Shown here: one piece after another, positions 35,458-45,000 of the stretch
How the letters are laid out: every line of letters begins with the position of its first letter
How positions within the stretch are numbered: the stretch's first letter is position 1
DNA from: Xylogone sp. PMI_703
Lineage: Eukaryota > Ascomycota > Leotiomycetes
Direction of reading: 5' to 3'
DNA length: 64,000 bases
NCBI GenBank assembly: GCA_021399445.1
Contig: JAJTUQ010000014.1
Span: 248,001 to 312,000 of the forward strand
The notes under the pieces: generated by a model
Seen by the model: only the letters and a program-made list of their open reading frames with translations
Database searches by the model: none
What the model was told of the DNA's origin: nothing
Position numbers and translations under genes: made by a program

Positions 35458-35892
35458 ATGGCTTCTATTGAATCAACTAACCCTTTCCCTCAAGATGTCC
35501 GTGATGATTTTCAGTAATATCTCTACAGTGATAGCTACATTAAGTGTAGAGCAATCCAACCAGAGCATTGGCAACCGATTCATACCTTTGTTGACAACCC
35601 TAATCCAAGATATGCGGTTCAAGACGACGATCTTTTTGATTGTATTGTCACAGACCATCTCAAGCTTTGCCACGCTGGTAGGAATAGAGCATGGCCAGGC
35701 ATTGAGGAATAATATTATGGAATCAAGCGTGAAGATGTCGAATATGTCTCCAAATTGTGCAGAAATTGCGCTGTAAAGGGGCCAGCTTCAACTAAAGCTC
35801 CCCTACATCAGCTCAGGCACTATAGCCTTCTCCTACAGTTTACATTTCGAAAGCTACTTGAACAGAAGTCAGGATACTGGGAAGGATTTTGA
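35458..35892 (+). pseudogene. Integrase-like N-terminal fragment with HHCC zinc finger, two premature stops
   Basis: From ATG at 35458 the frame reads MASIESTNPFPQDVRDDFQ, stop, YLYSDSYIK..., then HLKLCHAGRNRAWPGIEE, stop, YYGIKREDVEYVSKLCRNC. This resembles the zinc-binding H2C2 domain of retroviral-type integrases, in the form found in stand-alone integrase-like genes of fungi. Both stops are TAA where CAA is expected, which is the RIP change. The catalytic DDE core is absent after about 35,820. It is a broken fragment in otherwise undamaged DNA. The open stretches in other frames here (35468-35776) are shadows. Confidence 0.6.
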
Positions 35893-37022
35893 ATCGATAA
35901 TTGAATAGATACATACTGATCCGTAACCTGCAGAACCCTGACTTTATCTTTCCTCTTCTTGCTGTGCTTTTGGTCATTAAGGCCTCGGAATTGAGTGCAG
36001 CTTCGCTTTGCCTATTTGCTATCACCTAACATGCTGTATAGCAGCACTAATTAAAAAAACATATAGCTTCCTTTATTATAGATTGGAATTTTGTGGCCGC
36101 TAGTAGGCTTGCCTAGTCATATCTCTTGTTGCGCAAAGGGTATATTTAACTGCATTTTAAACCAATATACAATTGCATTAACCTGTCCACGCGGAGGACT
36201 CAATCTGGCCGCCATCACAGGATCTCAATCTTCACTCTTCTGTATCTGAAGAACTTTTGACCGCATGCTTCTCTCTTGGTGCAATGACACGTCCTGAGGC
36301 TGGGGATGACTGGACAAAATAGTTTAAGCTCTGTTCTGCAGTTGATGTGGTGGATCACAATGTGGGCATCTGTAGCAGAAGTTGAAGTCGTAACCCTGAC
36401 GCATTTCAGGAATATCAACAGCAAGTTTCAGCATGAAAAGTTGGTGTTACGGAATCGCAATGCGTACCTATCTTCAACTCCGACATGACTAGATTCAATT
36501 CGCTTATAATGGGTCTCCACAGGAGAGTTTTGTCACGGAAGCTAACCAACTAGTAGTAATCTCCCTAGTTTATTTCCCTTGTTTGGCTTTGTTGTGAGCA
36601 AATTGTGTCGAAGGAACCCCTTACACCCACCCTCCCCCGGCGAAGAACGGAAACCTGGTTGGCGGTCGGAAATACATGTGGAAAAGTCTCAATGCAATGA
36701 TCTCCGAAGCTGTGACGGAGAGGCTGGTGCTGCTTAGAAATAGGCAGAGTCTGGGACGGCCCAAAATGCGAGGTAGTCCGGAGTTTTAACCCAATCTTTT
36801 TCTCTTTGACTAGGTAAGAACACCTCCCTACTTGAGTCAGCTCTTGGCTATAAAAATGAGGGTATGACCAAGACGACCGAAATGACAAATGAATGAAATC
36901 GCATATTCAAAGTGCCCCCGACTACGTCATCTATTAGGTATTCTGATAAGTTTATTGATTTTAGTATTAATAAATTTATAAAATTTTTTCCTTCTCCTGG
37001 AGCCGCTTTACTTGCCGCAATC
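35893..37022. other. Intergenic region, 1.1 kb, between the integrase fragment and carbonic anhydrase 1
   Basis: No gene is supported on either strand; open stretches are short and lack motifs. AT-rich patches at 36,030-36,070 and 36,940-36,985 may be partly RIP-affected. CTATAAAAATGAGG at 36,847 is a possible TATA element about 175 bp before the carbonic anhydrase start. Confidence 0.45.
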
Positions 37023-37719
37023 ATGTCAGACGGGTCGGTCGATGCCAGCGGCAAGCATAAAGTTGGCCGTACGGAGAGTCTCGCGGCTGCTCCATTCGAC
37101 TTCGAGGCAGCTAACAGGGAGTATGCTAGCGAAAAGGCAGGAAGACTAGAAATTTCAACAAGAGGAGCACGGTCTCGAACGGCAATTATCACCTGCGTGG
37201 ATTCCCGATGTTCTCCGGAGCACTTCTTCGAGCTGCCGGAGAATGAGACGATCTGCCTTCGAAATGGAGGTGGACGCACCGCAGATTTGGGCACGCTACG
37301 ATCTCTCACTCTCATCCAACTTGTGAGTGAACTGAAGGAGGTAATGGTTGTGCATCACAAAGGTGAGTGCGAAAGGCTCTCCTTCATTCCAGTTCCATAA
37401 ACAGAGGTGTTGAAACTCATCTTGCGTAGATTGTGGCGCCTTATTTTACACGGAGGAATGGATGCGGGACCAGATGAGAAAAAGTGCTGCAGAGGGTAAG
37501 GAAAATAGTCATTCGTCTGTGGCTCCAGCATGGGTCGATACAATTCCTTGGCTGGGCTACAGTGTGCGTGAAGGAGAAACCGAGCGTGAACGGCTTGAGC
37601 GAAGTGTCCGGGAGGATGTGACCTTTCTTCGAAATCATCCATTGCTGAAACCGACAGTCAAGGTGACCGGCTGGTACTACAATCTGGGAACTGGAATAGT
37701 GGAGCCTGTGGAATGTTGA
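37023..37719 (+). CDS. Beta-class carbonic anhydrase 1 (209 aa, 2 exons)
   Basis: Catalyses CO2 + H2O to bicarbonate + H+ with one zinc ion. Exons are 37023-37362 and 37430-37719; the intron is 67 bp. Cys58-Val-Asp60-Ser-Arg62 supplies the first zinc ligand and the Asp-Arg pair. His112 and Cys115 in HHKDCG supply the other ligands and are joined across the splice site. Length and motifs fit compact fungal beta-CAs. No signal peptide or transit peptide is visible, so it is probably cytosolic. The start at 37023 is the only ATG in frame; the open frame upstream has no Met. It faces its paralogue at 38419-39095. All catalytic residues are present. Confidence 0.88.
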
Positions 37720-38418
37720 TTCGCCAATCCCTATCCCGAATCTGAGATATGGGAAAGACACAGTAGAAATGTTGAAGATTTTCTGCTCTTCGATTTGTGG
37801 CGTCAGTCTTGACGGTTGTATGGAGGAAGCATATTGCTGCAGGCAAAGAGCTCGTCAAAATTAACATCGGTTGCGACTTCTTATTTGGCGAGTGGCATAT
37901 CAATAGGGCCCCTAGCCAGACTAGAGTGCTTGCTTATGCAGAGTATCTATTATCCAAGGCTCATACTAGCATAACCTAGTCACTACTAATAAAGGCAAAA
38001 TGTGTGACAAATCAAGTTGCTATGTCTCCAAGGGTCGCCAATGCTATAGTAAATTAGAACTGTGTGCTCTCTGCAAAGTATCAAAATGAGATATGCGAGA
38101 ATCAGACCATACATTGCGGAATCTCAATCCCTTAATCGAATTTCAAGAACGGCGTCTTACCCAGTGATTTTACTGTTACTGAATCATTACTGTGCAAAAC
38201 ACTCTCAAATATTTCTTTAGAAAACATGAAACCCAATTATACTCTAAAATTGAGTGCATATGATATAAATTACAGGGACAGTCTTCATACATACAATAAA
38301 ATATGAACTTCTATCTTTACGAGACGAGAAAATTCATACCAAGGGTTCCCATTGCTTAAATATGATCCGTTGACAATGTTTCACGTCTTCATCAAAAAGA
38401 CAACTTTCAGATACTCGT
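37720..38418. other. Convergent intergenic region between the two carbonic anhydrases
   Basis: About 700 bp of sequence shared as the 3' flank of both genes. An open stretch at 37797-37979 has no motif. AT content rises between 38,000 and 38,350. No gene is supported. Confidence 0.45.
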
Positions 38419-39095
38419 TTAACCCTCAATCTTCTCAACCCATCTTGTATTAATGTCATAGATCCACCCACTGACGTGAATTGACGGCCTCCACAAGGGA
38501 TGGGAGTGAAGGAATTGCACATCCTGCTTCACGCTACGGACGAGTCTATCATGCTCTGAACCACCTTTTGGGATTCCCATGAAATTCAGGCTCTCTGCCC
38601 AGGTCAGCGCGCCTGGCTTGAATGGACCTCCCGGTGCATCCGCATCATTCTTTGCAATCATGGCCATCAGTTCATCGTTCGTAAAAATGGAAGCCGTGCA
38701 ATCTTAAAAAGCGTTAGTCAAAATGCTGGAACTAGCTTAGCGCCGTAAGTCAAGAAAAGACTCTTCAGGTTCGCATTACCAGTGTGATGGACTACCAGAA
38801 CTTCTTTTATCGCCTGACCTGCAGATGACGCAAAGGCACTCAATATAGCTACAGTTCTAATAACGGCTGGGTCAGCGGCGCGACCACCCTCATTGCGGAT
38901 GACCGTAGCCTCCTGTTCTTTCAGCTTGAAAAAGTGCTCTGGACTGCATCGAGGATCTGAACAGGTGACGACGATACAGCGAGACCTACTGCCTGCGACG
39001 GGATCGCGCACGGGAAAGACATGCTCAGCGTAATGACGGTTGGCACCAGCGTAGTCATATGGTACGTATGGCGTTATAGACCCGGTTTCTGCCAT
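38419..39095 (-). CDS. Beta-class carbonic anhydrase 2 (199 aa, 2 exons)
   Basis: Exon 1 is 39095-38780, exon 2 is 38702-38419, and the intron is 77 bp. The intron is at the same place in the protein as in the paralogue, within HHxDC. Predicted zinc ligands are Cys45 (CSDPR, with Asp47 and Arg49), His104 and Cys107 (HHTDCT). SPEHFF after the first motif and the C-terminal GWIYDI are shared with the paralogue. Pro replaces the more usual Ser between Asp and Arg. The frame is intact. The start at 39095 is the first ATG. The pair probably arose by an old inverted duplication. Confidence 0.87.
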
Positions 39096-39740
39096 GATGA
39101 TGGATATACCCAAAGCCAAAAAGGTAGCTATCGTTTTTGGAGATTAAATTTCTGCCAGTCATTCACATGTAGCTGGGAGATGCCTTTTATTGTCTTATCA
39201 TATTTTGTGGTCTCCGTGGCCTCGGAATTCCAATCAAACCAATTTCCCGTTCAACGGCAATATCCCAAAGAGGAGAAGTCGATCGCATGTATTCCGGATG
39301 GACCGCATACTTGGAATATGAACCTCCAGATAGGTTTTGAGAGAATCCCGAAGGTTAGTAGGTTGACGATGGTAGGCTCAGGTCTCTCTAGCTCGTATTC
39401 TCACCAGATAGTGTCTTTTTGAGGCACATAGTAACAGTGGAAAGGGATGAACAAGAAAAGATTGAAGAATCGATCATTTCGCGCCCGTTCTCGTCACCTA
39501 GGCTGTTCCGCAAATACCTGCATCAGATATGATATCAAGCAACACTATTAGGGTGGATTACAACGACCATAGACACAATGCATGAATGAAGAACAAGAAA
39601 GTTCACACACTATTTAGGAGTTAGCTGGGAAGTACCCTCGTGCGACTGCTCGGGGGGCCCGGAGAACTTGTGGAAGACTGAGACCGACTTGCACGGAGTT
39701 CATTCTCATACTACTTGTGCTTTTCGATTGGATATGTTCT
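39096..39740. other. Intergenic region upstream of carbonic anhydrase 2
   Basis: It should contain the minus-strand promoter. A plus-strand open stretch at 39021-39422 overlaps the coding exon and has no motif, so it is rejected as a gene. No repeat or further gene is seen. Confidence 0.45.
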
Positions 39741-39866
39741 GGCCCATAGGCTAGCCAGGCCCACTAGCCAGCTGACCGGCCGGCTAGCTAGTCGGCCGGC
39801 CCATAGCCCAATATTTTGAGCTGACCTATGGGCCGGCCGGCTAGCCAGCTGGCCGGCCCATAAGCC
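39741..39866. repeat. GGCC-rich palindromic array at the island edge
   Basis: The array begins GGCCCATAGGCTAGCC and consists of repeated GGCCGGC, CTAGC and CCCATA units in both orientations. A perfect hairpin has arms TATGGGCCGGCC at 39827-39838 and GGCCGGCCCATA at 39851-39862 with a 12 nt loop. It is the most GC-rich stretch in the window and ends less than 10 bp before the integrase C-terminal fragment and the AT-rich block. It could be the terminus of a transposon or a MITE-like unit. Confidence 0.65.
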
Positions 39867-39872
39867 TTTACA

Positions 39873-40094
39873 TTAACAAGATATTGCAATCCTTTCGCTT
39901 GTTGAGGCTTCTCTGGCAGCCATTGCTAAAATAACTTCTTTAGTAGTTTGTGGTATAGTTATACTTGGCCATAAGGCTTCAGGAACTACCCCCAATTCCT
40001 TGGTAAGTATTAATCGTTTAATGACCCCTGATTTGGTAATAACCTTATATCTATGAAAGTAAGGTTCTTCTAATATGTAAGTATACAAATTCAA
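39873..40094 (-). pseudogene. C-terminal fragment of an integrase-like protein
   Basis: About 73 codons read YFHRYKVITKSGVIKRLILT, then TTKEVILAMAAREASTSERIAISC. This resembles the region after the catalytic core in fungal integrase-like proteins, where a YxIxTxxG segment is followed by an ALAxAAxxxSTSxRVxxSC segment. There is no ATG, and the upstream DNA is AT-rich and decayed. It may come from the same family as the N-terminal fragment at 35458, but the two are not one gene. Confidence 0.5.
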
Positions 40095-40289
40095 GTAGTA
40101 TGGTCAGTAATATGATATAGCTATATATAGTCAGAAATTTGCCGTATGATATAGTCATCATAATCAAACACTTTATATAATACAACATCATATATAATAA
40201 TCATGATATTATTATATAGTCATATACAATAATACTAACAATAAGACCTCTGTACTATTTATATTTCCTTATTTAGTTAGTTTATAACC
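40095..40289. other. AT-rich transition DNA
   Basis: Contains ATATAGTCAT-type near-repeats (40,120-40,230). No gene or identifiable element is seen. Confidence 0.4.
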
Positions 40290-42060
40290 TTTCCTCTTAA
40301 TCATTTACCTAAATTAAACCTTCTTTTTTATACTAAGATTTAAGACATTCTAAAGCTTTAATTAAAGTATTTCCTAGCTTATTTCTACGTTTTATAATCA
40401 TAATACTAATCCCTGAAAATAATCACTCTAGAGAAACTAATATAATAAATATTAATAATATATTTAACATTATTTTACCTAAGTTAAAGTAAATAACTCT
40501 TCAAGTTAACTTTATTTACTAAGTTTTCGAATTCATCTCTAAGATAATTTGTACTTAATAATACTTTTATATACTTATCTAAAGTTAATGGTTATTACCT
40601 TTTTTATTCTAGCCAAATTTAATACTTTATCTTTTTTATATATTAAATCTTTAACTATATAAAAAATAACAAACTAAATTAACTTATATTAATAATTCTA
40701 AAATTCTTATATTTATACTTTTATAATAATAATTTAATTTTGTTCTTAATTATCCTTAATCTAGGTTTACTTTTAGCTTAACGTTAATATTATAATTATT
40801 ATATAAACTAAAGATTATTCTGTTAAGTTATAGTAATTATCTAACTTAGCTCACGAAACATTAATCAAAAGATTTATACAAAAATCCTTAGTAAATTTAA
40901 CTTTTACAATTTTAAGCTTTTTAAACAAAAATTCTATTTTTAACAAAATTCTCTCAAGAATAACTTTATAATCTTTTATAACTAATATTACTTGATAAAA
41001 ATACTTAAAATATTTATGAATATTCTAAAGAGTAAACTAATCTTTATTTATCAGAAAGTTAATTACTAAGTCATACTTAGTTTAAATATAATAAATATTA
41101 ATAATAAACCATAATAAGAAAACTTAATAAATCATATAATATTAAGAATCTTAACGAATAATATTATCTTTAATAAATCTTTTCTTTTGACTAAAAAACA
41201 AAAATATAATTATTTACTGTAAAGACTACTAAATATATATTATAAGATTATAAAACTTATTAAATATTCTTTTTTTATATTATATAATTATTTCTTCTTT
41301 ATTAAAAAAATTAAAAAAATTAAAATTATTTTTTGTTAAAAAAACTTATTCATCTTTTAAGAATAATAAAACTTAAATAATAAAGTTAATTATTATATTA
41401 TTATATTAAAAACAATAATAAACAAAGTTATAAGAAATATTAAACTTTTCAAAAAATACTATTTAATTATTAATAAACTATTAAAATAAATAATATAAAA
41501 CAACTTATAACTTAAAAATATTATTATTATTATTTTATTATTCTTAATATTATTTATCATAAAAAACTTAACCTTTATAATAATTCTATACTCTGTTAAT
41601 TTTATCTTATTACATAAATATTATATATACATTAAACCTAATTAAGTAAAAACTATAACTAAGTCATAAACTTTATTATATCTTTTATTTCTAGAAAAAA
41701 ATATAAAGAATTAACTTTTAGATATAATATAATTAATATATCTATAACTAAAGATTTATAATTATATTATATATTATCAGAATATATTAATATTGATTAA
41801 TTAAACATATAGATTAGATATTTAATAATAGTACTATTTAGTCTTATTTAAATCCACTTCTAGTAAACTTAAATTTACTTATGAACATCTAATATTAATA
41901 CTTACTTAACAAACTTTTACTTATTTAATTTGTTAATAATCCAGATATATAATTAAACTAAGGCATTCTAGACCTACAGAAGGATTAGGGTATATTAATA
42001 TAATAATTATTATAGAGAAAACTATATTTATTATAATCAAGATCTTTTAATTACTTTTCT
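40290..42060 (-). mobile_element. hAT-family transposase remnant, RIP-decayed
   Basis: Reading down from about 40,650, the frame gives LDKYIK, RDEFENLVNK, then VSLE, stop, LFSGISIMIIKRRNKLG and KALECLKS, stop, YKKEGLI. This is the C-terminal dimerisation domain of hAT transposases (SER-x-FSG ... RxRL ... LxCLKSW), with Trp and Arg codons changed to stops. The domain is recognisable at about 40,300-40,460. The AT-rich DNA above it to about 42,060 probably holds the rest of the transposase, but I could not assign its parts. Confidence 0.6.
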
Positions 42061-42069
42061 TATTCTAAA

Positions 42070-42376
42070 ATGACATTTATATATACTTTTACCCTCTTTG
42101 AAGGTTTATACTCTAATCTGAAAGCTTTAAAAGCTTTTATTCAAGCCTAAGGTTATATTAATGATTATGTTTTTGTTAAACATAATAACAATAACCATAG
42201 AGTTATCTTTATATGTATACGGTTCAGAAGTTATTAATCTAAAAACAAAAAGAATAAAGTATACATTTTTAAACAATATAAAAAGAGTTTTAAGGAGTAT
42301 AATTATAAGATGAAAATAGTTATTATATTAAAAAATAATAATTAAAAGCTTAAAATACTTAAGCTTACTTATAACC
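42070..42376 (+). pseudogene. MULE transposase N-terminal fragment (FAR1-like), decayed
   Basis: From ATG at 42070 the frame reads FEGLYSNLKALKAFIQA, stop, GYINDYVFVKHNNNNHRVIF, then IRFRSY, stop, SKNKKNK. The pattern of a Gly-Tyr followed by a basic strand and an RSKN segment fits the FAR1-like DNA-binding domain that precedes MULE transposase domains in fungi. It is cut at 42376 by the Gypsy-B LTR. Identification is tentative. Confidence 0.45.
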
Positions 42377-42976
42377 TGTCATGACCCTGCAAAGTTATGA
42401 TAAACGACCTGAATATAAAGCCCTTATAACTATTGCCTTAGTTAAATAAGTATAAGTTAAGACAGCTATCAAGGACCTGATTATAATATCGTTAATACTA
42501 TTGTATTACTAATACTAACGAAAAGATAATACAAGTTCAACATTAATATTATAAAAAAGATTATACAAACTAAAAAATAATATTATCGAAATTATAGTAC
42601 TAATCTTTTAATTATATTAATTAAATAATAATATTATCAAGAAAATAATATTACTTTTCCGTTTATACTAATTATTCACTTGTATATACAAAAAGCTAAT
42701 ATTAACAAATAAATAAACATATAATAAAGAAGACTAGATAAGATTCTTTAAATCTAAGACTAGATAAGATTTCCTGGATCCAGGAATAAAGAGATCCAAG
42801 AAGATTTAGTCACTAACACATATTATATAAATAAATAATTTTATACTTAACTTAATTAATTTACAGTATACTTATATTTCATAATAAAGTTTTACATTCT
42901 AAAGTTTTATTTACTTTTTTGACTTCTTAAACTTATTATTTAAGTAATAACCAAACTTTAACATAAGAACATTATA
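42377..42976 (+). repeat. Gypsy-B 5' LTR (600 bp)
   Basis: It begins TGTCATGACCCTGCAAAG and ends GAACATTATA. It is similar throughout to the LTRs at 17236 and 50032. It is followed by CTTTAAGCATTATCTCAGAAG, matching the leader in the other elements. Confidence 0.85.
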
Positions 42977-43229
42977 CTTTAAGCATTATCTCAGAAGTCT
43001 TACGGATTAAGTAAAAATGAGTTAACAAGGAGAATCTTTAACCATTATCAAACTTAAAGAATTACCTAAAAAAGATAACACAAATGAAAATATCAAAATA
43101 AACAACAAAAAGAATAAAAAGGATAAGGACAATGACAATTATTACAAAACCTCGAAAGTTCAGTTATTAAACCGATTTAATAAAACTCATTTTAAGTTCA
43201 TTAAGTATAAGTTACAAATTGTTATATAT

Positions 43230-43458
43230 TGTTAGGAATTATGGGAGCAGAGCATACTGGCACTCGGTAGCTATACGATCAGAGTGGAACGACTAATAAT
43301 CCGGTAAGAGAGTATTTAAGGGTGTAACCCCTTAAATACTAGATAGAAGAAAAGCATACAATGTATAAGTCAATATAAGCTTATTCAACCCTACAATACT
43401 GTAGTACTTAGTGAACCAATACTTTCATAATATAAGTTTAATAGTCATAATCTTAATA
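43230..43458 (+). repeat. Copia 5' LTR (229 bp)
   Basis: It starts TGTTAGGAATTATGGGAGCA and ends ATCTTAATA. It contains AGGGTGTAACCCCTTAAATA, in which TTAAGGGG and CCCCTTAA are inverted around the centre. Confidence 0.88.
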
Positions 43459-43475
43459 GGTTATGAGCCTGGACA
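43459..43475 (+). promoter_or_regulatory. Copia primer-binding site, complementary to the tRNA-iMet anticodon arm
   Basis: GGTTATGAGCCTGGACA follows the LTR directly. Its complement contains GGCTCATAACC, the anticodon stem-loop of initiator tRNA-Met with the CAU anticodon. This indicates priming by an internally cut initiator tRNA half, as known for Drosophila copia and several fungal Copia elements. The decayed copy near 3899-3915 has the same segment. Confidence 0.65.
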
Positions 43476-43879
43476 TATGTTAAAGTGTCACTAAGAAGAA
43501 TAGTAATTAAGACATGTTTACTGTAAGTCTATCACCAAGGATAACCAAAACACACGTTGTTGCACAAGTCTTTGTAGAAGAAAGAAGTCTATAGAACATC
43601 AGTTAAAATATAGACCGATCAGTTCCAAGTCTTGAAACGGGTAAACGTACGACGAATTGTCAGTCTATAACAAGTACTTGAAGATCATGGCCCTTTAATC
43701 AGTATCAAGTACTTTAACGTAATACTTATTTATTTATTTAAATTTAACAATTAATTATAAATTTCTTTAACCTTGAGTTATAATATGATAACTCAAAAGA
43801 CGACAAAATCTTCATTATCCTTATCTTACTGACATTTGAGAAGATGGACACCGATCACTTTATACATAAACATCTTGTT

Positions 43880-45000
43880 AATATCTTTAGTAGAGCAAAT
43901 TAGCAAGAATGGTTTAAACTGATGAGATTTTATTTCAAAGAAGAATCACTAAAATTTATGTTAAACAAGATAATCACAGAATATGCCTGGATTCAGAGAA
44001 CCTTATTATCGATCAATATCCTTGTTATACTAGCAAGTACGAAAATACCCAAGATTATTATTGAAGGTATAATAAAACAACTGGAGAACTTGAAGGTGAA
44101 AGATAGACTATAAAGTGGATCAAAGGATAGTATATAGAATATTAAAAAACAAGAGAAATATGAAGCCATATCTGTGAAAATTTTATATATGATTTTAATC
44201 TGTATTAATGTCATAGATAATGAACTGATCCACGATAAGTCTGAAACTTAACTGGCATAAACAAAGTTATACTCCAAGTATAGTAAGTTATTATCTCGTA
44301 TTACTCGAAATGAAATGATTTAACTTATTTTATTTAAGTTAAAGCAAGGTATGACAATCAAAGAAGGATAGATCTGAGTACAAGAGTTAAAGAAGAGAGT
44401 TATAAAAGTAACCCCTGAACTCAAAGATAGTTTTAGTATAAAGTAAATATTCAAATTCTTTCTTACAAAACTCCCAGAAAAATATTCAACAGTTATAACC
44501 ATGATTGATATATAACTAATATTTAAAATCATAGACAAGATTAATATTCTCTAAAAACATAAAGAGAAAGTCATCAACTTGACAATATTTGTTGCCTAAG
44601 ACAAAAGAACATAAAGATCATAAGACAAAAGGAGCAAAAGCTCAAGTCAACAGAACAGACATAAAAGTAGTTCACTTGACTAGAGGGAAGTCAAATGTTA
44701 TTTATATAACAAGAATCATTTTATCAAATATTGTAAACTTAGACATAATATAAGAAAATACGTTCTTGGCCTCAAATCCAAGGATAGTAAATCATAATAC
44801 TCTCAGAAAATAATAAAGAAGAATAAAGATAAAAGTTATTATAAAGGGAATAAGTCAAGACGACACTCTTATGATCACGTCACTGGTCACTCTTCTGAAT
44901 ATGATTCAATATCAGAGACAGAGTCAAGCTCTGATGACTTATCCGAGGAAGAAGACGAAGTTATAAAAGTATCAAAGAAAGTAATGTGTAAGGTTAAACT
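43880..45000 (+). pseudogene. Copia gag with zinc-knuckle remnant
   Basis: The open part at 43922-44113 reads MRFYFKEESLKFMLNKIITE, then TKIPKIIIEGIIKQLE, followed by more gag with stops. Near 44,695-44,750 KCYLYNKNHFIKYCKLRH resembles a CCHC knuckle with one Cys changed to Tyr. A Lys/Ser/Asp/Glu-rich stretch ends gag. The minus-strand open stretches at 43993-44214 and 44320-44538 are antisense shadows. Confidence 0.65.

Noticed and set aside
35458..40094. The two integrase-like fragments as one gene flanking the carbonic anhydrases.
   Set aside because: They are on opposite strands and the catalytic core is absent, so they are separate remnants.
40290..42376. AT-rich DNA between island and Gypsy-B considered as mitochondrial insertion or centromere.
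   Set aside because: hAT and FAR1-like protein remnants with RIP-type stops explain at least parts of it; no mitochondrial gene was recognised.
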